The translations under genes were made by a program, and so were the position numbers. 29,936 bases of DNA, from NCBI GenBank assembly GCA_029834535.1, contig JAQMWT010000640.1, forward strand, positions 1-29,936, written 5' to 3'. How positions within the stretch are numbered: position 1 is the stretch's first letter; each line of letters starts with the position of its first letter. The DNA is from Chrysophaeum taylorii. Lineage: Eukaryota > Sar > Pelagophyceae > Pelagomonadales > Pelagomonadaceae. The notes under the pieces are model-generated. The model searched no databases and was not told the DNA's origin. It worked only from the letters and a program-made list of their open reading frames with translations. This document shows positions 17,848-27,495 of this stretch, in pieces.

Positions 17848-18100
17848 AAAGTCCCTGGTCCTCCGGGAGTCCTAGCCCCGGTAAGATTCCTCGGTCCTCC
17901 GGAAGTCCTCGGTACTCCTCGGCCACCCCTCGGTCCTCCGGGAGTCCTCGGCCGCTCCTCGGTCCTCCGGATGTCCTCGGTCCTTAAGGGGTCCTCGGTC
18001 CTCAGGGGGTCCTCGGTCCTTAGGGGGTCCTCGGTCCTCCGGGAGTCCTCGGTCCTCCTGAAGTCCTAGTCCTCTGTGGTCCTAAGTCCGTGGGGGGTCC
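17848..18100. repeat. 18-bp minisatellite, GTCCTCGGTCCTCCGGGA-type
   Basis: More than a dozen units of about 18 bases with consensus near GTCCTCGGTCCTCCGGGA are arranged head to tail, and the units in the second half are variants (CAGGGG, TTAGGG, CCTGAA). The plus frame reads as repeated SSVLR, but I do not believe it is coding. It separates the repeats at 17499-17772 from the LTR-like modules at 18104. Confidence 0.9.
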
Positions 18101-18103
18101 TGG

Positions 18104-18404
18104 TAGAGAAGAGTAACAATCGCTGTGTCACCTTCGGTAGAGCTAAGAGCAGTGGAGCCTGCCCTTCTATGTCCCATCTCCTAAGACGAAGGACAGAACG
18201 GTGTGATAACGCAGAGAAATCTTGTTTTACTATTGTGAATTGATAAAACTAACTAGAGAACAGTAATTTCAACTGTGTTACCCTTCAGCAGAGCGATGGG
18301 CCGTGGTAGTCTGCCCTCGAATCTGTCTCCTGAAACGAGGACAGCCGGTGCGAATAACACAGCGTTTTCTTTAATCAAAAGGTGCTAAAATTAAGGGAAC
18401 TAAC
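18104..18404 (-). repeat. two tandem 150-bp LTR-like modules
   Basis: TAGAGAA...AGTAA...CTGTGT begins at 18104 and at 18254, each followed by CAGAG, GTGG, CTGCCCT, TGTC and AC/GGTG...ACGCAG or ACACAGCG. The same module occurs once at 8601-8720. They lie directly downstream (minus orientation) of the Copia coding region, so they are probably its 3' LTR with an internal duplication. Confidence 0.65.
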
Positions 18405-18493
18405 CCTATAATAGAGGGGGTACTAACCCTAATTCAAATTTTCTATCTCTACGCCCTCACAGATTGAACTCGGTGAGCGAAATCTGGATCAAA
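18405..18493 (-). other. Copia 3' end: junction between coding region and LTR
   Basis: Minus strand: after the stop comes GTGAGGGCGTAGAGATAGAAAATTTG, written here as the purine-rich GAGGGCGTAGAGATAGAAAA, then TTAGGGTTAGTACCCCC. The purine-rich part could be the plus-strand primer tract. The same AGAGATA/TTAGGGTTAG signature follows the gag pseudogene near 8760-8784. Confidence 0.5.
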
Positions 18494-19198
18494 CTAAGCA
18501 GGAAGCGTCTTGCCATCGACAAGAACATGGAGAGGGTTCTGGACAGAGTCGTACGGTGCAAGAGTAGCAGAAAGAGCAACTTGGTGGGATGGGGGTGAAG
18601 AAGATGTAGAGTGAACACCGTATGCGTTTTTGAACTTGTGGAATAAATTGCGTTGACTAAGCTCGGAAAAGTGATCAGCGACCTGGTAGTGAGTAGGACA
18701 CCAGAGAGGACGAATGACCGAGTTGGCTTGGTAGTCACGAATGCAAAATTCTCGTAAGTTGAGATGACGAGAGGGAGCACTGACTTTAGGGTGATTAGCG
18801 ACATGTAGTGTGCTAGCGTTGTCAATAAGCAGGGAAATAGCGTGAGCTTGATCCCGTGAAAACAAATAAGGGTGAGAGGAGAAGAGTTTGTGGAACCACG
18901 GACATTCATCGGCGGCTACGCTGGCGGCGATGAGTTCAGCTTCCATGGTGCTTTTGGCAGTAAGAGTTTGGCGTTTGCTAGACCAGAATACGAGACTGCC
19001 AAAGACGAAAATACGTGCACCATAATGATCTCGTAAGCGATGGTCAGAACGGTCAGCGAAACTGGCAGCAGTAAAACAAATAATGGGCGAACGAAGGTGA
19101 TGCAGTTCAGAATAGGTGCTGATCAGATGCCGAATAAAGGGCGCAATAGAGGGGCTGTCGGATGAATAGTCGAAAGAATCATTCGGAGTACCCTTCAA
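18494..19198 (-). pseudogene. pol: Ty1/Copia RNase H
   Basis: A 234-codon frame carries the Copia-type RNase H. It contains ASFADRSDHRLRDHYG, STMEAELIAASVAADECPW, the LLIDNAS Asp, then RHLNLREFCIRDY and HYQVADHFSELSQ, which is the usual end of Copia polyproteins. It lacks its own start and would be read as a continuation of the RT frames at 19235-20130. A TAA/TAG cluster and a frame change at 19199-19235 separate them. RNase H removes the RNA strand during cDNA synthesis. The catalytic Asp and Glu residues are visible. Confidence 0.9.
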
Positions 19199-19234
19199 AT
19201 AGCGAAGTAAAACATATAAGTGCAGAAGGTGGGT

Positions 19235-20130
19235 CTACTCAGGATTGTGCATACCCTTGCAGCATTTTTTGCACAGAATAGTAATATCTGGGCGACATGT
19301 GACAGACAAGTAAATACTAGTGCCACAGTAGTGAGGAAAATTTATGCGTAATATTTGTAAAGTAGGAGCCAAGTCAGAGAGAAGCTTAGCAGAAGGGTTT
19401 TGAATGAGAATGTCCGAGTAGGGGACGTCAGTAGTATGGAGGTTGAGTTTATGCTCGGCGAGCATCTTGTTTATCTTCGCGGCTACATTCATAGTAAGGT
19501 GACCAACGGAGACGTTGTAGTGTACATCGATACCAAGGAAGGACCTGATGTTATCAAGCCATGTACCTTTGCCATGTTCCTTCTCCAGAGCGGTGCGAAG
19601 AAACGTGATTTTGCAGTGTTGGTGCCCGTGATCAATAGGTCATCGACAGAGACGGATAGAAGAACCCATATGTTGATAGATCGATCCCAACTGATATAGA
19701 GGCAAGTGTCGACTTGTGAGCGTTCGAACTCATGTTGTCGAAGAAACGAGTCGAGCTTAATGTTCCACAACAATGCTGACTGTTTGAGGCCATAGAGAGC
19801 CTTGACGAGTCGGAGAGCGAATTTTGACTCTGGGTGGTTCTTCTGTATCTGCTGGATAAGATTTTGCGAGACACGTATTCTTCGAGGTAAGTCTATCCAT
19901 ACCGGGCGATCGAGTGCCGATTGGATGAATGCCTGGGGAATGTCCGCGTGCGCGACCGGGAGCTTGTGCTTCACAGCGATGGCGAGCAATAACCGGTTGG
20001 TGGCGAGCATTGCGGTTGGTGAGGATGTGGCATAAAAGTCAATGCCTACACGTGCCAAGAAACCTCGGGCAACTAGACGAGCTTTATGGGGGTCTGGGGT
20101 GCCGTCAGCAAAATACTTGATCTTCAGCAC
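19235..20130 (-). pseudogene. pol: Ty1/Copia reverse transcriptase
   Basis: The RT is readable across two frames. 19489-20130 gives YFADGTPDPHKARLVARGF, then AHADIPQAFIQSALD (motif A), LYGLKQSALLWN and the catalytic box as VSVDDLLITG, where most Copia enzymes have YVDD. After a frameshift near 19490-19600, 19235-19492 continues with MNVAAKINKMLAEH and CRPDITI. The domain order is canonical. The element lacks gag, protease and integrase upstream, so it could not move on its own. Confidence 0.9.
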
Positions 20131-20852
20131 GAGTTTCGTCGGTCTGGCGGTAAAGGTTCAAGCTTAAAGACACTATTGGAGCACAATCCTTCAATTTCTT
20201 TGCGAATCGAAGCGACATGCTTTAGCTTATCTTCTTCGCGGAGTCCTTTAAGTTCGACAATCTTCTCAGGCTCATAGACAAAATCTTCAGCAGTCACGAG
20301 TTGTAACACGACATGGTCGATGTGCTGCAAATCATAGTCCATGACTTCTTGGAGAATATCTTGATTCGGATCACTTTGACTTGGAAAGAGGTGTCCGAGT
20401 TCGCCAGAATCATGCATGAAGGCATGTCTGTGAAGAGAAGCTAAGTGGTAGTGCTGATGCGCTGAGATGTCCCATAAAAGAGAGGAGCTTATACAACAGA
20501 GTTCTTGGTTCCATTGACGCGCATAATACTCTGTCGGTGACAGTTCGTCGTCGCACACATAGTTCTCGAGAACAGAATTGTCGTTGTTCAGGTGGTCGAC
20601 CAATACAGATGAGTGGTACGGCCTCCTTGGAAAGTCAATGTACAAGAGTTCTGCGTCGGTTTCTCTCTGCAGATCCAGTGCAGTGCCGCCCATGATACCA
20701 TAGTCTTGTGTGGTATTTGCTAGGAGACATCCTTTCGGGACATCATGTGGCGGCTTAGCATCCCTTCTAATGTTGAGATCAGATGCGATGCTGACGGCAT
20801 GGCCCTGGTGCAGAGCGCCGACACTGATGAGGAACATCAATGTGCTGGACAT
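20124..20852 (-). pseudogene. pol: Copia integrase-RT linker region
   Basis: This 242-codon frame ends (…GLCSNSVFKLEPLPPDRR) where the RT proper begins, with a one-base shift at about 20130. It corresponds to the variable linker between integrase and RT, with the typical late motif RKEIEGL before the RT. No integrase motif is present. The Copia sequence stops abruptly near 20852-20863, just before the direct repeat at 20864, so the 5' half of the element was lost or replaced there. Confidence 0.75.
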
Positions 20853-20863
20853 GTTGGCTGTGG

Positions 20864-20937
20864 CGTTCAGCGATATCGACCTTGACCCTTACCCTTTACC
20901 CTCCCTACTCCCCTCTTATTCTCTACTAACGCCATCA
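20864..20937 (+). repeat. left 74-bp terminal direct repeat
   Basis: GTTCAGCGATATCGACC...ACGCCATCA. It differs from 24303-24376 at only a few positions over 74 bases. The first base is C here and T in the right copy, so only the right copy has the TG...CA ends typical of LTRs. Confidence 0.9.
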
Positions 20938-20948
20938 TATGAAACCAA

Positions 20949-23900
20949 ATGGAAGCAACCGCTCCACCCCAACCAGATCAGCCACATCAACAAGTGGATG
21001 ATTCCACTTCCTTGAAGGTTATGGGCACCTGGGCTAGCCCTGGGGACCCTCACCGTGAAGTGGGAGGACGACTCGACACCTCGCTCTCAGGCCGACGCTC
21101 ATCCGGCAAAAGGTGTTCCGGAGTCAACCGGTCAAATCCTTACGCAAGTCAAGAAGACGACCTGGCGTCCCTCAAAGCGTCTATGGTCACACAAATACCC
21201 TCGAGGCCCAGCTCGAGGCCAAGCTCAAGGAGTCCAACGCTGCCCTCGATGACAAGCTCGATGCCAAGCTCGCCGACAACACCAAGACCTTGCTCGCGTC
21301 TATGGTCACCAAAGATGTCCTCGCCGACAACAACAAGACCTTGCTCGCGCAGCTCGCCGACAACAACAAGACCTTGCTCGCGCATCTCGAGACCCGCCTG
21401 TCATCCCAGATCGACTCTAAGACCGACGCGCTCCGTGCAGAATTCTCCGCACAACTCGCTAAGTCCCGCGAAGAGCCATCTGTGGTACGCGCTGCAGCTC
21501 CTTCCACGCCAGAAGTACCCGGCGACGTGAAAGCTGCCGTCGAACCCCTCCGTGCGGATACCTCTCCAGCTGCTGCTGACGGCACCGTCGAAGCGCCGAC
21601 CGACCCCGCTGCACAGCCGCCCATCGAAGTCGCGGACCCTTCCCCGCACTCGCGTGTCGCTGCTTCGCCGCCTTTGTCTGATGCAGCTCACGAGGAAGCC
21701 AAGCACGCTCCTGATCCAGCTCCGCGGCCCTCCCCGGTGCTGCCGCCTCCGGATCCACCTCCGGCTGCGATGCCACCTGCTGCGCCGCTTCGCCCGGATC
21801 CAGATCCTCCTCCGCACACGCGGCTACCACGGGACTCGCGACCCGCCGTCAACGCCTCTGTTGCGGCCGATCTCGCCCGACGTGCTCTCGACGCCGCCTC
21901 TTCCGTTGCTTCCGGCGCTCCCGTCGCCGCCTCTCACCCGACCCGGACCCTCACACAAGCAGACGCAGTAGTTGAAGTCCACCACGCTGCCGTTGATGCA
22001 ACCCAAGCTCACCGCGATCTCGACGCTGTCGATGCCCACGTTCCGGCCAACGACGCGCCCCGCGCCCTCCGTGATGCACACGCCGACCCCGCTGCGGATC
22101 CTCGCGCCCCAGGCGAACTCGACGTTTCCTCGAATCCTCAACTTGAAGATCCCCGAGCCCAACGTGTCATTGCTTCGCTCTAACGCTCTCAAAGCGACAC
22201 CGCAATGCTCGCCACCTCGGACGTTCGCGCACGCAACCCCGCGCCACCCGGCACCACCGTCACTCGCGCCCCGACAAAGCGCACGGACTCGACCCGACCG
22301 ACTCCCGTGATCGGTTCGACGGGGAAGCAATACGTCTTTCTCCCGATCCTCCGAACCTCGCCACACGTACTCGGTCCGACGGGGAAGTCATACATCTCGT
22401 CCCAATCACCTCGACCCTCGGCTCACGTACTCGGTCCGAAGAAGAAGTCCCTCCGACCCTGTACCCGTGTCATCGGTCAGACAAGGAAGACGCGGAGGTT
22501 CACAGCCTCAACCTCCACGCGAACATCGACCCGCGTACCCGACTCGCCAAGGAAGTTCAACGCCCTAACTGCCTCGAACTCCCCAAGCACATAGATCCGC
22601 GTACTCGACCCGACGAGGACATCGATACCCGCGACACGCGTGTCCGATCCGATTCGGACCCCACCACCCGTACATGCGCAGCACCGGCTCGTGCTCCACC
22701 CGTTATGGACGCCCATCGTCTCCACGCGTATCAACCGTCACCCCGCACTCGGTCCACCGCGGACTATCCAAGTCTCGACCCACGCATTCGGTCCGACGGC
22801 CACGTTCACGGCCACGATCCGTCCGACTCGTACACCCCAACGGCACCCCACAGTGATTGTCAACCCAGCATCACTGCACTGCCGCGCAATACGTTGATCC
22901 CGCAAGCCTCGCAACCTCCCCAGTCGCCTCTTCTTGCTGAGCAACGCCCGTATGACTCGACCGGTCTCCTTCCTCCCGACGACGCCGGCGGTCTTGATCT
23001 CGACGAACCAGCCCCGGGTGACACCGACACGCCGGACACCATCTCCAGCGCCCATCCGGCCCTCACTCACCTGGTCTCCACACCCGTGTAGCCCGACACC
23101 AGCATCAACTCTGCTGTCACCACCACGCGCGAGTCGCCCCTCTCCCGAGAGATTCGACTCGAGGGGGTGAAGCCTGCATCATCGTCACACACATGTAGCT
23201 CACAAGACTCACTTCTCGCTACGAGTACCGCCGATTCCTCCAATGATCGCGCAGACGTTGCCTACGCCAAAGCCGCGCCGCAGCCCCGCGCGCATCGGCC
23301 TACTCCAAGCATGTCCGAGTTCTTGCCACTTGAAGGCACAACAGCTGACCTGTGCAACACACGTGAGAAATAGTTCTTCAAGCCAGACCTCACCGCCAAC
23401 GAGATCAGGATGTCAACACAACCTTTGACGCCTGTCGTCCCTACACACACACAGGCGCTGCAAACAAACCTCATACGCGGACAACGGAAACCCACAGACT
23501 TTCACCAGCATGACCACTTGGCCTATGAGGACACTTGTCAGCGTACAACTACAGTCTCTGGCTCTACAGACGCTGAAGCCGTGATGAGCGCCTTACTCAC
23601 CCTGCACACAGATATGGTATCGCGTGACATTCTCACCACCAAGTTCACCTACAACGAGTTTACAAGCGATTACACAGTCGAATTGAAACACGACTACCCT
23701 GTCCCTGTACACGACATGCATACAGATCACCTTAATAACCAGGTGCAATGCAAGCCGCACTCCAGGGGGTGTGAGATACACTTGCTCTCTGCCTTGAACA
23801 ATACGACGATCTCACGAAGCACGTGCATCGCGTCAAAATTCAGCTGCTCTTCGTACGCCTGTGAACATTTTAAGTCAGACGCTGAAGCATACACGTTGCA

Positions 23901-24030
23901 TTCCCGCGCTAAAGACTCTGGACTACTTGCATCACCCCAAGACCATCTGCAAGTCCCAAGCACGTTCATATGGACACTACCAACCCACCACTTCACAGTG
24001 GGCCTCCCAGGCCACTGCACTGGTTGATCT
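20949..24030 (+). pseudogene. long coiled-coil / Arg-repeat protein D, two frameshifts and two TAG codons
   Basis: The ATG at 20949 starts METATAPPQ-like sequence (MEATAPPQPDQPHQQVDDST). A shift near 21195 leads into a coiled coil (NTLEAQLEAKLKESNAAL, then LADNNKTLLAQ repeats) followed by an Ala/Pro/Asp-rich region to 22183. After a second shift the frame stays open to 24027, except for TAG at 23089-23091 and TAG at 23371-23373, and ends in TGA at 24028. Residues from 22300 to 22800 form about seven degenerate repeats centred on RTRSDGEV. The last 200 residues are mixed and unrecognised. The layout (coiled coil, flexible region, basic repeats) would suit a nucleic-acid-packaging, gag-like protein, but no capsid or zinc motif is visible. 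Function is unknown. Confidence 0.5.
21269..21392 (+). repeat. 33-bp coding repeats (LADNNKTLLA)
   Basis: The unit GCCGACAACAACAAGACCTT plus CTCGCGCA/TCTC occurs twice head to tail near 21325-21390, and once more with small changes from about 21270. Thirty-three bases are eleven codons, matching the hendecad periodicity of coiled coils. Confidence 0.85.
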
Positions 24031-24295
24031 GGACAAACCTGCACCCACAATCTTTTTTTACTACCTTTATGGCACGTCAACAACAACAACATCACCTGAC
24101 GTTACCGTGCCCCCTGCTTAGTAGTCAAGGAAATCAACGTGAACCGCGCTCACAGCTCAGTTCACATGCATCGCTGTCTTGTGGAACGATTCCACCGCCC
24201 CTCACCTTTACGTCTCCCATCGTCCGTCTTGACTGAGTCATGACGCGTACGTACGAACGACCTTCATGCTCACCCCGATCCCCGAAGTATCTTTC

Positions 24296-24302
24296 GAGGG
24301 GG
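24296..24302 (+). promoter_or_regulatory. putative polypurine tract
   Basis: GAGGGGG lies immediately before TGTTCAGTGATATC, the start of the right terminal repeat. This is the position of the plus-strand primer in LTR retrotransposons. Confidence 0.45.
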
Positions 24303-24376
24303 TGTTCAGTGATATCAACCTTGACCCTTACCCTTTACCCTCCCTACTCCCCTCATATTCTCTACTCACGCCATCA
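24303..24376 (+). repeat. right 74-bp terminal direct repeat
   Basis: TGTTCAGTGATATCAACC...CACGCCATCA, with TG and CA ends. It is almost identical to 20864-20937 and shares its first 40 bases with 13778-13817 (opposite strand). Confidence 0.9.
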
Positions 24377-25117
24377 TCTTTACTACTAATCGACAGATGT
24401 TCTCTGTCTGTTTGTCTTTAAAGGTCGACTGCTAAGAGGGGTGTGTGTGTGGGGGGCATGAAGGATGTGGGTGGTTTTGTGGGGTAGGAGGGATGTGCCT
24501 GTCTGTTTGTCCCCCGATTCAGGGTAAGGATCAGGTAGGCGCGCGAGCCAGGCATTGATCCTCCAAGCCGTCTACGGTGACCTCGCAGACTGTTCCCACG
24601 ACCCGCGGCGGCTCTTTCAGCGCGCCATTCTCACGCCCCGTCGAAACGATGTTGTCGATGCTGACAACGCGCGCATGACCGCGGCCTTTTTTTCCCGGAG
24701 ACGGGGCGTCGGAGTTCTTTTCGGCCGACTAGGTTGGGTCGGAAGACGTCGCCTTGCTCTTTACAGTCGAGTTTCCAACTCCCTGACAACCAACGGCATG
24801 CTAACTTTGATCTCGAGCTTAAAGTCTTCGCAACCTCGACCCGTCGTACGGCCACTGCAACGGCACCCGATACATCATCGATCGTGTCGTGTCACCGAGG
24901 CTCCTCCAACCAGTATCTCTTAAGCCCCACCGACGCCAAACGATCAACAGGAGCCAGAGGCAGACGGCCCGCAATGTCGGCGTACTCTTGCGCAAGCCCG
25001 TCTTCTGCCACGTCCAGCTCCACGTGGCTCTCTGTCGATCCGCAACCCCGAGGATATCCTCTTCTGGGTCGACGACTCCACCCTACCCCACACGTGCTGC
25101 GCAATACCGATAAGCCC
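24377..25117. other. 740 bp without a supported gene
   Basis: This begins with a G/T-rich tract (24435-24500) framed by two copies of CTGTCTGTTTGTC (about 24403 and 24500). The rest, 24540-25117, is probably the distal, diverged part of the Gypsy LTR that starts at 25448, but I cannot align it convincingly with 10640-11050. Short ORFs here look accidental. Confidence 0.4.
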
Positions 25118-25448
25118 CTATGGCGGCACATAAAAAAAAACCTCCCCGACCCCCGGGTGACAAAGGGGGTACTCACCGACTCGTCCTAGACCTCACTGAA
25201 CGAGGAAAACACGGACGCGGGGTCGGATAAGCTCGCCACACACACCGTGCTCACGCTCACGAAGCCTCTCAACAAGATGGAGAGATGGAATATGATAGCA
25301 AGGAAACTACAATAATACAGCAAGAATGCTTCTCACAAAAGAGAGGTATGATGTCACTAAGAAGATCGGGAAAGGTGTCCCGTTGAACGGGTATCAAGCC
25401 TCGAGAGAGGGGGGGGGTAAGCCTTAGCGGTCAGGAGTTGCCGCCACA
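25118..25448 (-). repeat. Gypsy 3' LTR (conserved part), copy 2
   Basis: It starts on the minus strand at 25448 with TGTGGCGGCAACTCCTGACC and matches 11050-11393 along its length, including the palindrome CCCGTTGAACGGG (25379-25391) and an A run near 25130-25140. The purine-rich CCAGGGGAGTCC (25449-25460) just upstream is a good polypurine tract. The LTR continues below 25118, but its end is unclear. Confidence 0.82.
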
Positions 25449-25478
25449 GGACTCCCCTGGTGAGAACACGAGCTGCCC

Positions 25479-26498
25479 TCAGCGAGTCGGGCGAGAAGCA
25501 CGAGCCTTGGCTGAATGAGCATCTCGAGAACGAATCTTCGTGTAGGCACGTTCAACGACAGGCTCAGGAACGCGTCCCCCACGTAAAGTGAACTTAGGAA
25601 TCAACACATCGATCTCATGCGGGGCGAAGTCGGTGACACAAGGAGTGGTACTGTTGTTGACCTTGGTCTTGTCGGTGAAACTGCGACCGTCCACGTCCTT
25701 GTATTCCGGCTTAAGCTTGCGAGTAGAGAGATGTGAAGTAGGCTTGTAATAAGAAACCTTGTCATGGGGACCGAGATCAGCATAGAAATGCAGAGCGACT
25801 CGATCATTCACACAATCATAGGGTTCATAAACTTCAACGACATAAATCTTCTTTCGCCAATCGGACCGTTTATTATCCGGAATCCGAAAGATAACGAACT
25901 TACCATGCTTGTAATCATCCCGAAAGGTCTCCTTGGGCTTGGGCACAGCTCGATCGACCACTGGAGAAACCATCACAGGGGTAATCTGACTAACATGAAC
26001 ACAACGGCGTTCGGGAGGATAATCAAGAGACTCAATCCTGTAAGTGACCGGGGACAAGCGTTCCAAAATAACGAATGGACCGCGCCATTCCGGTCGAAGC
26101 TTGTTCTGAAGAAAAGGGATGTAGAGTAGAACATGTGAACCTTCTTCATACTCCACATCAACATGGTTCGCATTATAGGCGAGACGTTGTTTACGAAGAG
26201 CCTTCTCACGGGCTTCGTTCACCGTCGCGGTATAGAACTTCAGCATCTCGCGAGTCTCTGCCACAACATCGGAGCGAGTTTTCGGCAGGCGGCGGACATC
26301 AAGATCCATGATCGTGTAATCGGTTGGCAATAAAGGCTGCCGGTTAAGACGAAGCATGAAAGGTGAGATCTGAGTCCCCGGAATAAATTTACGATTATAA
26401 CAGAAAGCAATGTACTCCGCGAATTCGGGCCATTCCGTGATCTTGCGGTTTTGAAGGCACGCACGGACGAAAGCCTTGATAAATCGGTTGACCTTTCC
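25479..26498 (-). pseudogene. pol: Gypsy copy 2: integrase end, GPY/F module and long C-terminal extension
   Basis: The frame begins after the catalytic Glu region (CYNRKFIPGTQISPFMLRLN), passes the GPY/F module (NKLRPEWRGPFVILERLSPVTYRIE) and continues about 150 residues further. The extension contains IYVVEVYEPYDCVNDRVALHFYADLG, written here as YVVEVYEPYDCVN, and ends in a basic tail (SAKARASRPTR). I do not recognise a chromodomain there. A one-base deletion near 26498 (AAAGG-TCAACC against the intact region of copy 1) separates it from the integrase core. Stop and polypurine tract precede the LTR by about 30 bases. Confidence 0.88.
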
Positions 26499-26927
26499 GC
26501 AGGATTAGCCTGAGCATGATACGGAATCGTGGTACTATACCGAACATTGAAAAGATGACAAAACTCTCCCATCGACATGTTGACGAACTCTTTCCCACTG
26601 TCGGTGCGAATCCTCTGAAGTAGATAACCTTTGAGTAATATATTAGCGACAAAAGACACGAGGATTGACTCAGCAGTCTTATGGTGTAGTACGTCAAGAA
26701 TCAAGAAATGAGAAAATGGATAAAAAAAGACGATGAGATATGTCTCGGGACCAGCACTGGGCAAAGGTCCAAACAAATCCATACAAAGGACGACACAATC
26801 ACCATCATACACCGGTTGCTGAAGCAGACCTGCTCTCTTTGGTTCAGGCGTACGAGCTTTCTTGCACACTATGCAACCAGCAATGTAAGCACCCACCTCA
26901 TTAGACATATGAGGCCACCAAAACGCT
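26499..26927 (-). pseudogene. pol: Gypsy copy 2: integrase catalytic core
   Basis: The core reads AGCIVCKKARTPEPKRAG, then VLCMDLFGPLPSAGPE (first Asp), RIRTDSGKEFVNM (second Asp) and QANPAERS (Glu), so the DDE triad is complete in this copy. Integrase joins the cDNA ends to target DNA. One-base deletions at both edges (near 26927 and 26498) put it out of frame with the neighbouring domains. Confidence 0.9.
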
Positions 26928-27495
26928 CAAGTATCGACTGCACTGTACTTTGACGACCCATATGACCACCATTGAGAGGTGTGTCATGGTACAATCGGAT
27001 GATGCGCGTCCGTAAAGTTCGGGGTGCGACTATCATCGGGTGCAAGTCGGGTGCGGCACGGTAGAGAACTCCTTTCACCACTTGATAGCGATAATTGGCT
27101 CCGTACCGACGAAGAGAATGGCCCTGAGCCATGCGATAACGAATGTCCTCGCAAGTAGCATCAGTGATCTGCTCTTTGGCTATCTCTTCCAAAGTCAAAT
27201 TATCCGGAATCTTGTCGATATACTCTTGGTAATCATCTGCATCACGGAAAATACTAGGCTGGGTCTGCAGTCGTTGCTTCTGACGTTGTTTCGTCGCATG
27301 AGATGTGACCAATTGCATCGGATCATCGAGGTCTTCTTCCTCTTCCTCCACAGGCAACTCCGTCGTAACAAACGACAGAATGACATGGCACCCAGGTAAA
27401 GGTACTCCTTCATCATCAACAGAACGAGGGAGTTCTTGGCACACTAGATACGCGTGGTTCAAGGGTTCACTCGTCCGTCTCGATGACATGATCAA
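26928..27495 (-). pseudogene. pol: Gypsy copy 2: RNase H-integrase linker and H2C2 domain
   Basis: This frame has the linker (EPLNHAYLVCQELP, FRDADDYQEYIDKIPDNLTL) and the zinc-binding HH part (YHDTPLNGGHMGRQSTVQ). The CC part follows in the next frame after a one-base loss near 26927, as shown by the intact FWWPHMSNE in copy 1. It is very similar to copy 1 throughout, confirming one family. Confidence 0.88.

Larger units (their letters stand above)
20864..24376 (+). mobile_element. candidate non-autonomous LTR-like element with coiled-coil ORF
   Basis: Two 74-bp direct repeats flank one long plus-strand coding sequence whose ATG lies 11 bases after the left repeat. A purine tract (GAGGGGG, 24296-24302) touches the TG that starts the right repeat, exactly where a polypurine tract would prime plus-strand synthesis in a Copia or Gypsy element. 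Against this: the repeats are very short for LTRs, I find no target site duplication, the nearest TGG that could start a primer binding site is 13 bases inside, and a third repeat copy (13778-13817) stands alone. It may be a TR-GAG-like element or a chance arrangement of two solo repeats. Confidence 0.45.

Noticed and set aside
17848..18100. CRISPR-like array
   Set aside because: The 18-bp units are contiguous without unique spacers, so it is a minisatellite.
20710..21015. plus-strand ORF across the Copia/repeat boundary
   Set aside because: It joins antisense Copia to the terminal repeat and to the start of another gene. No independent support.
21187..21624. minus-strand 145-codon ORF opposite the coiled coil
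   Set aside because: It is a shadow of the plus-strand repeat codons (CTC/GAG) and has the same periodicity.
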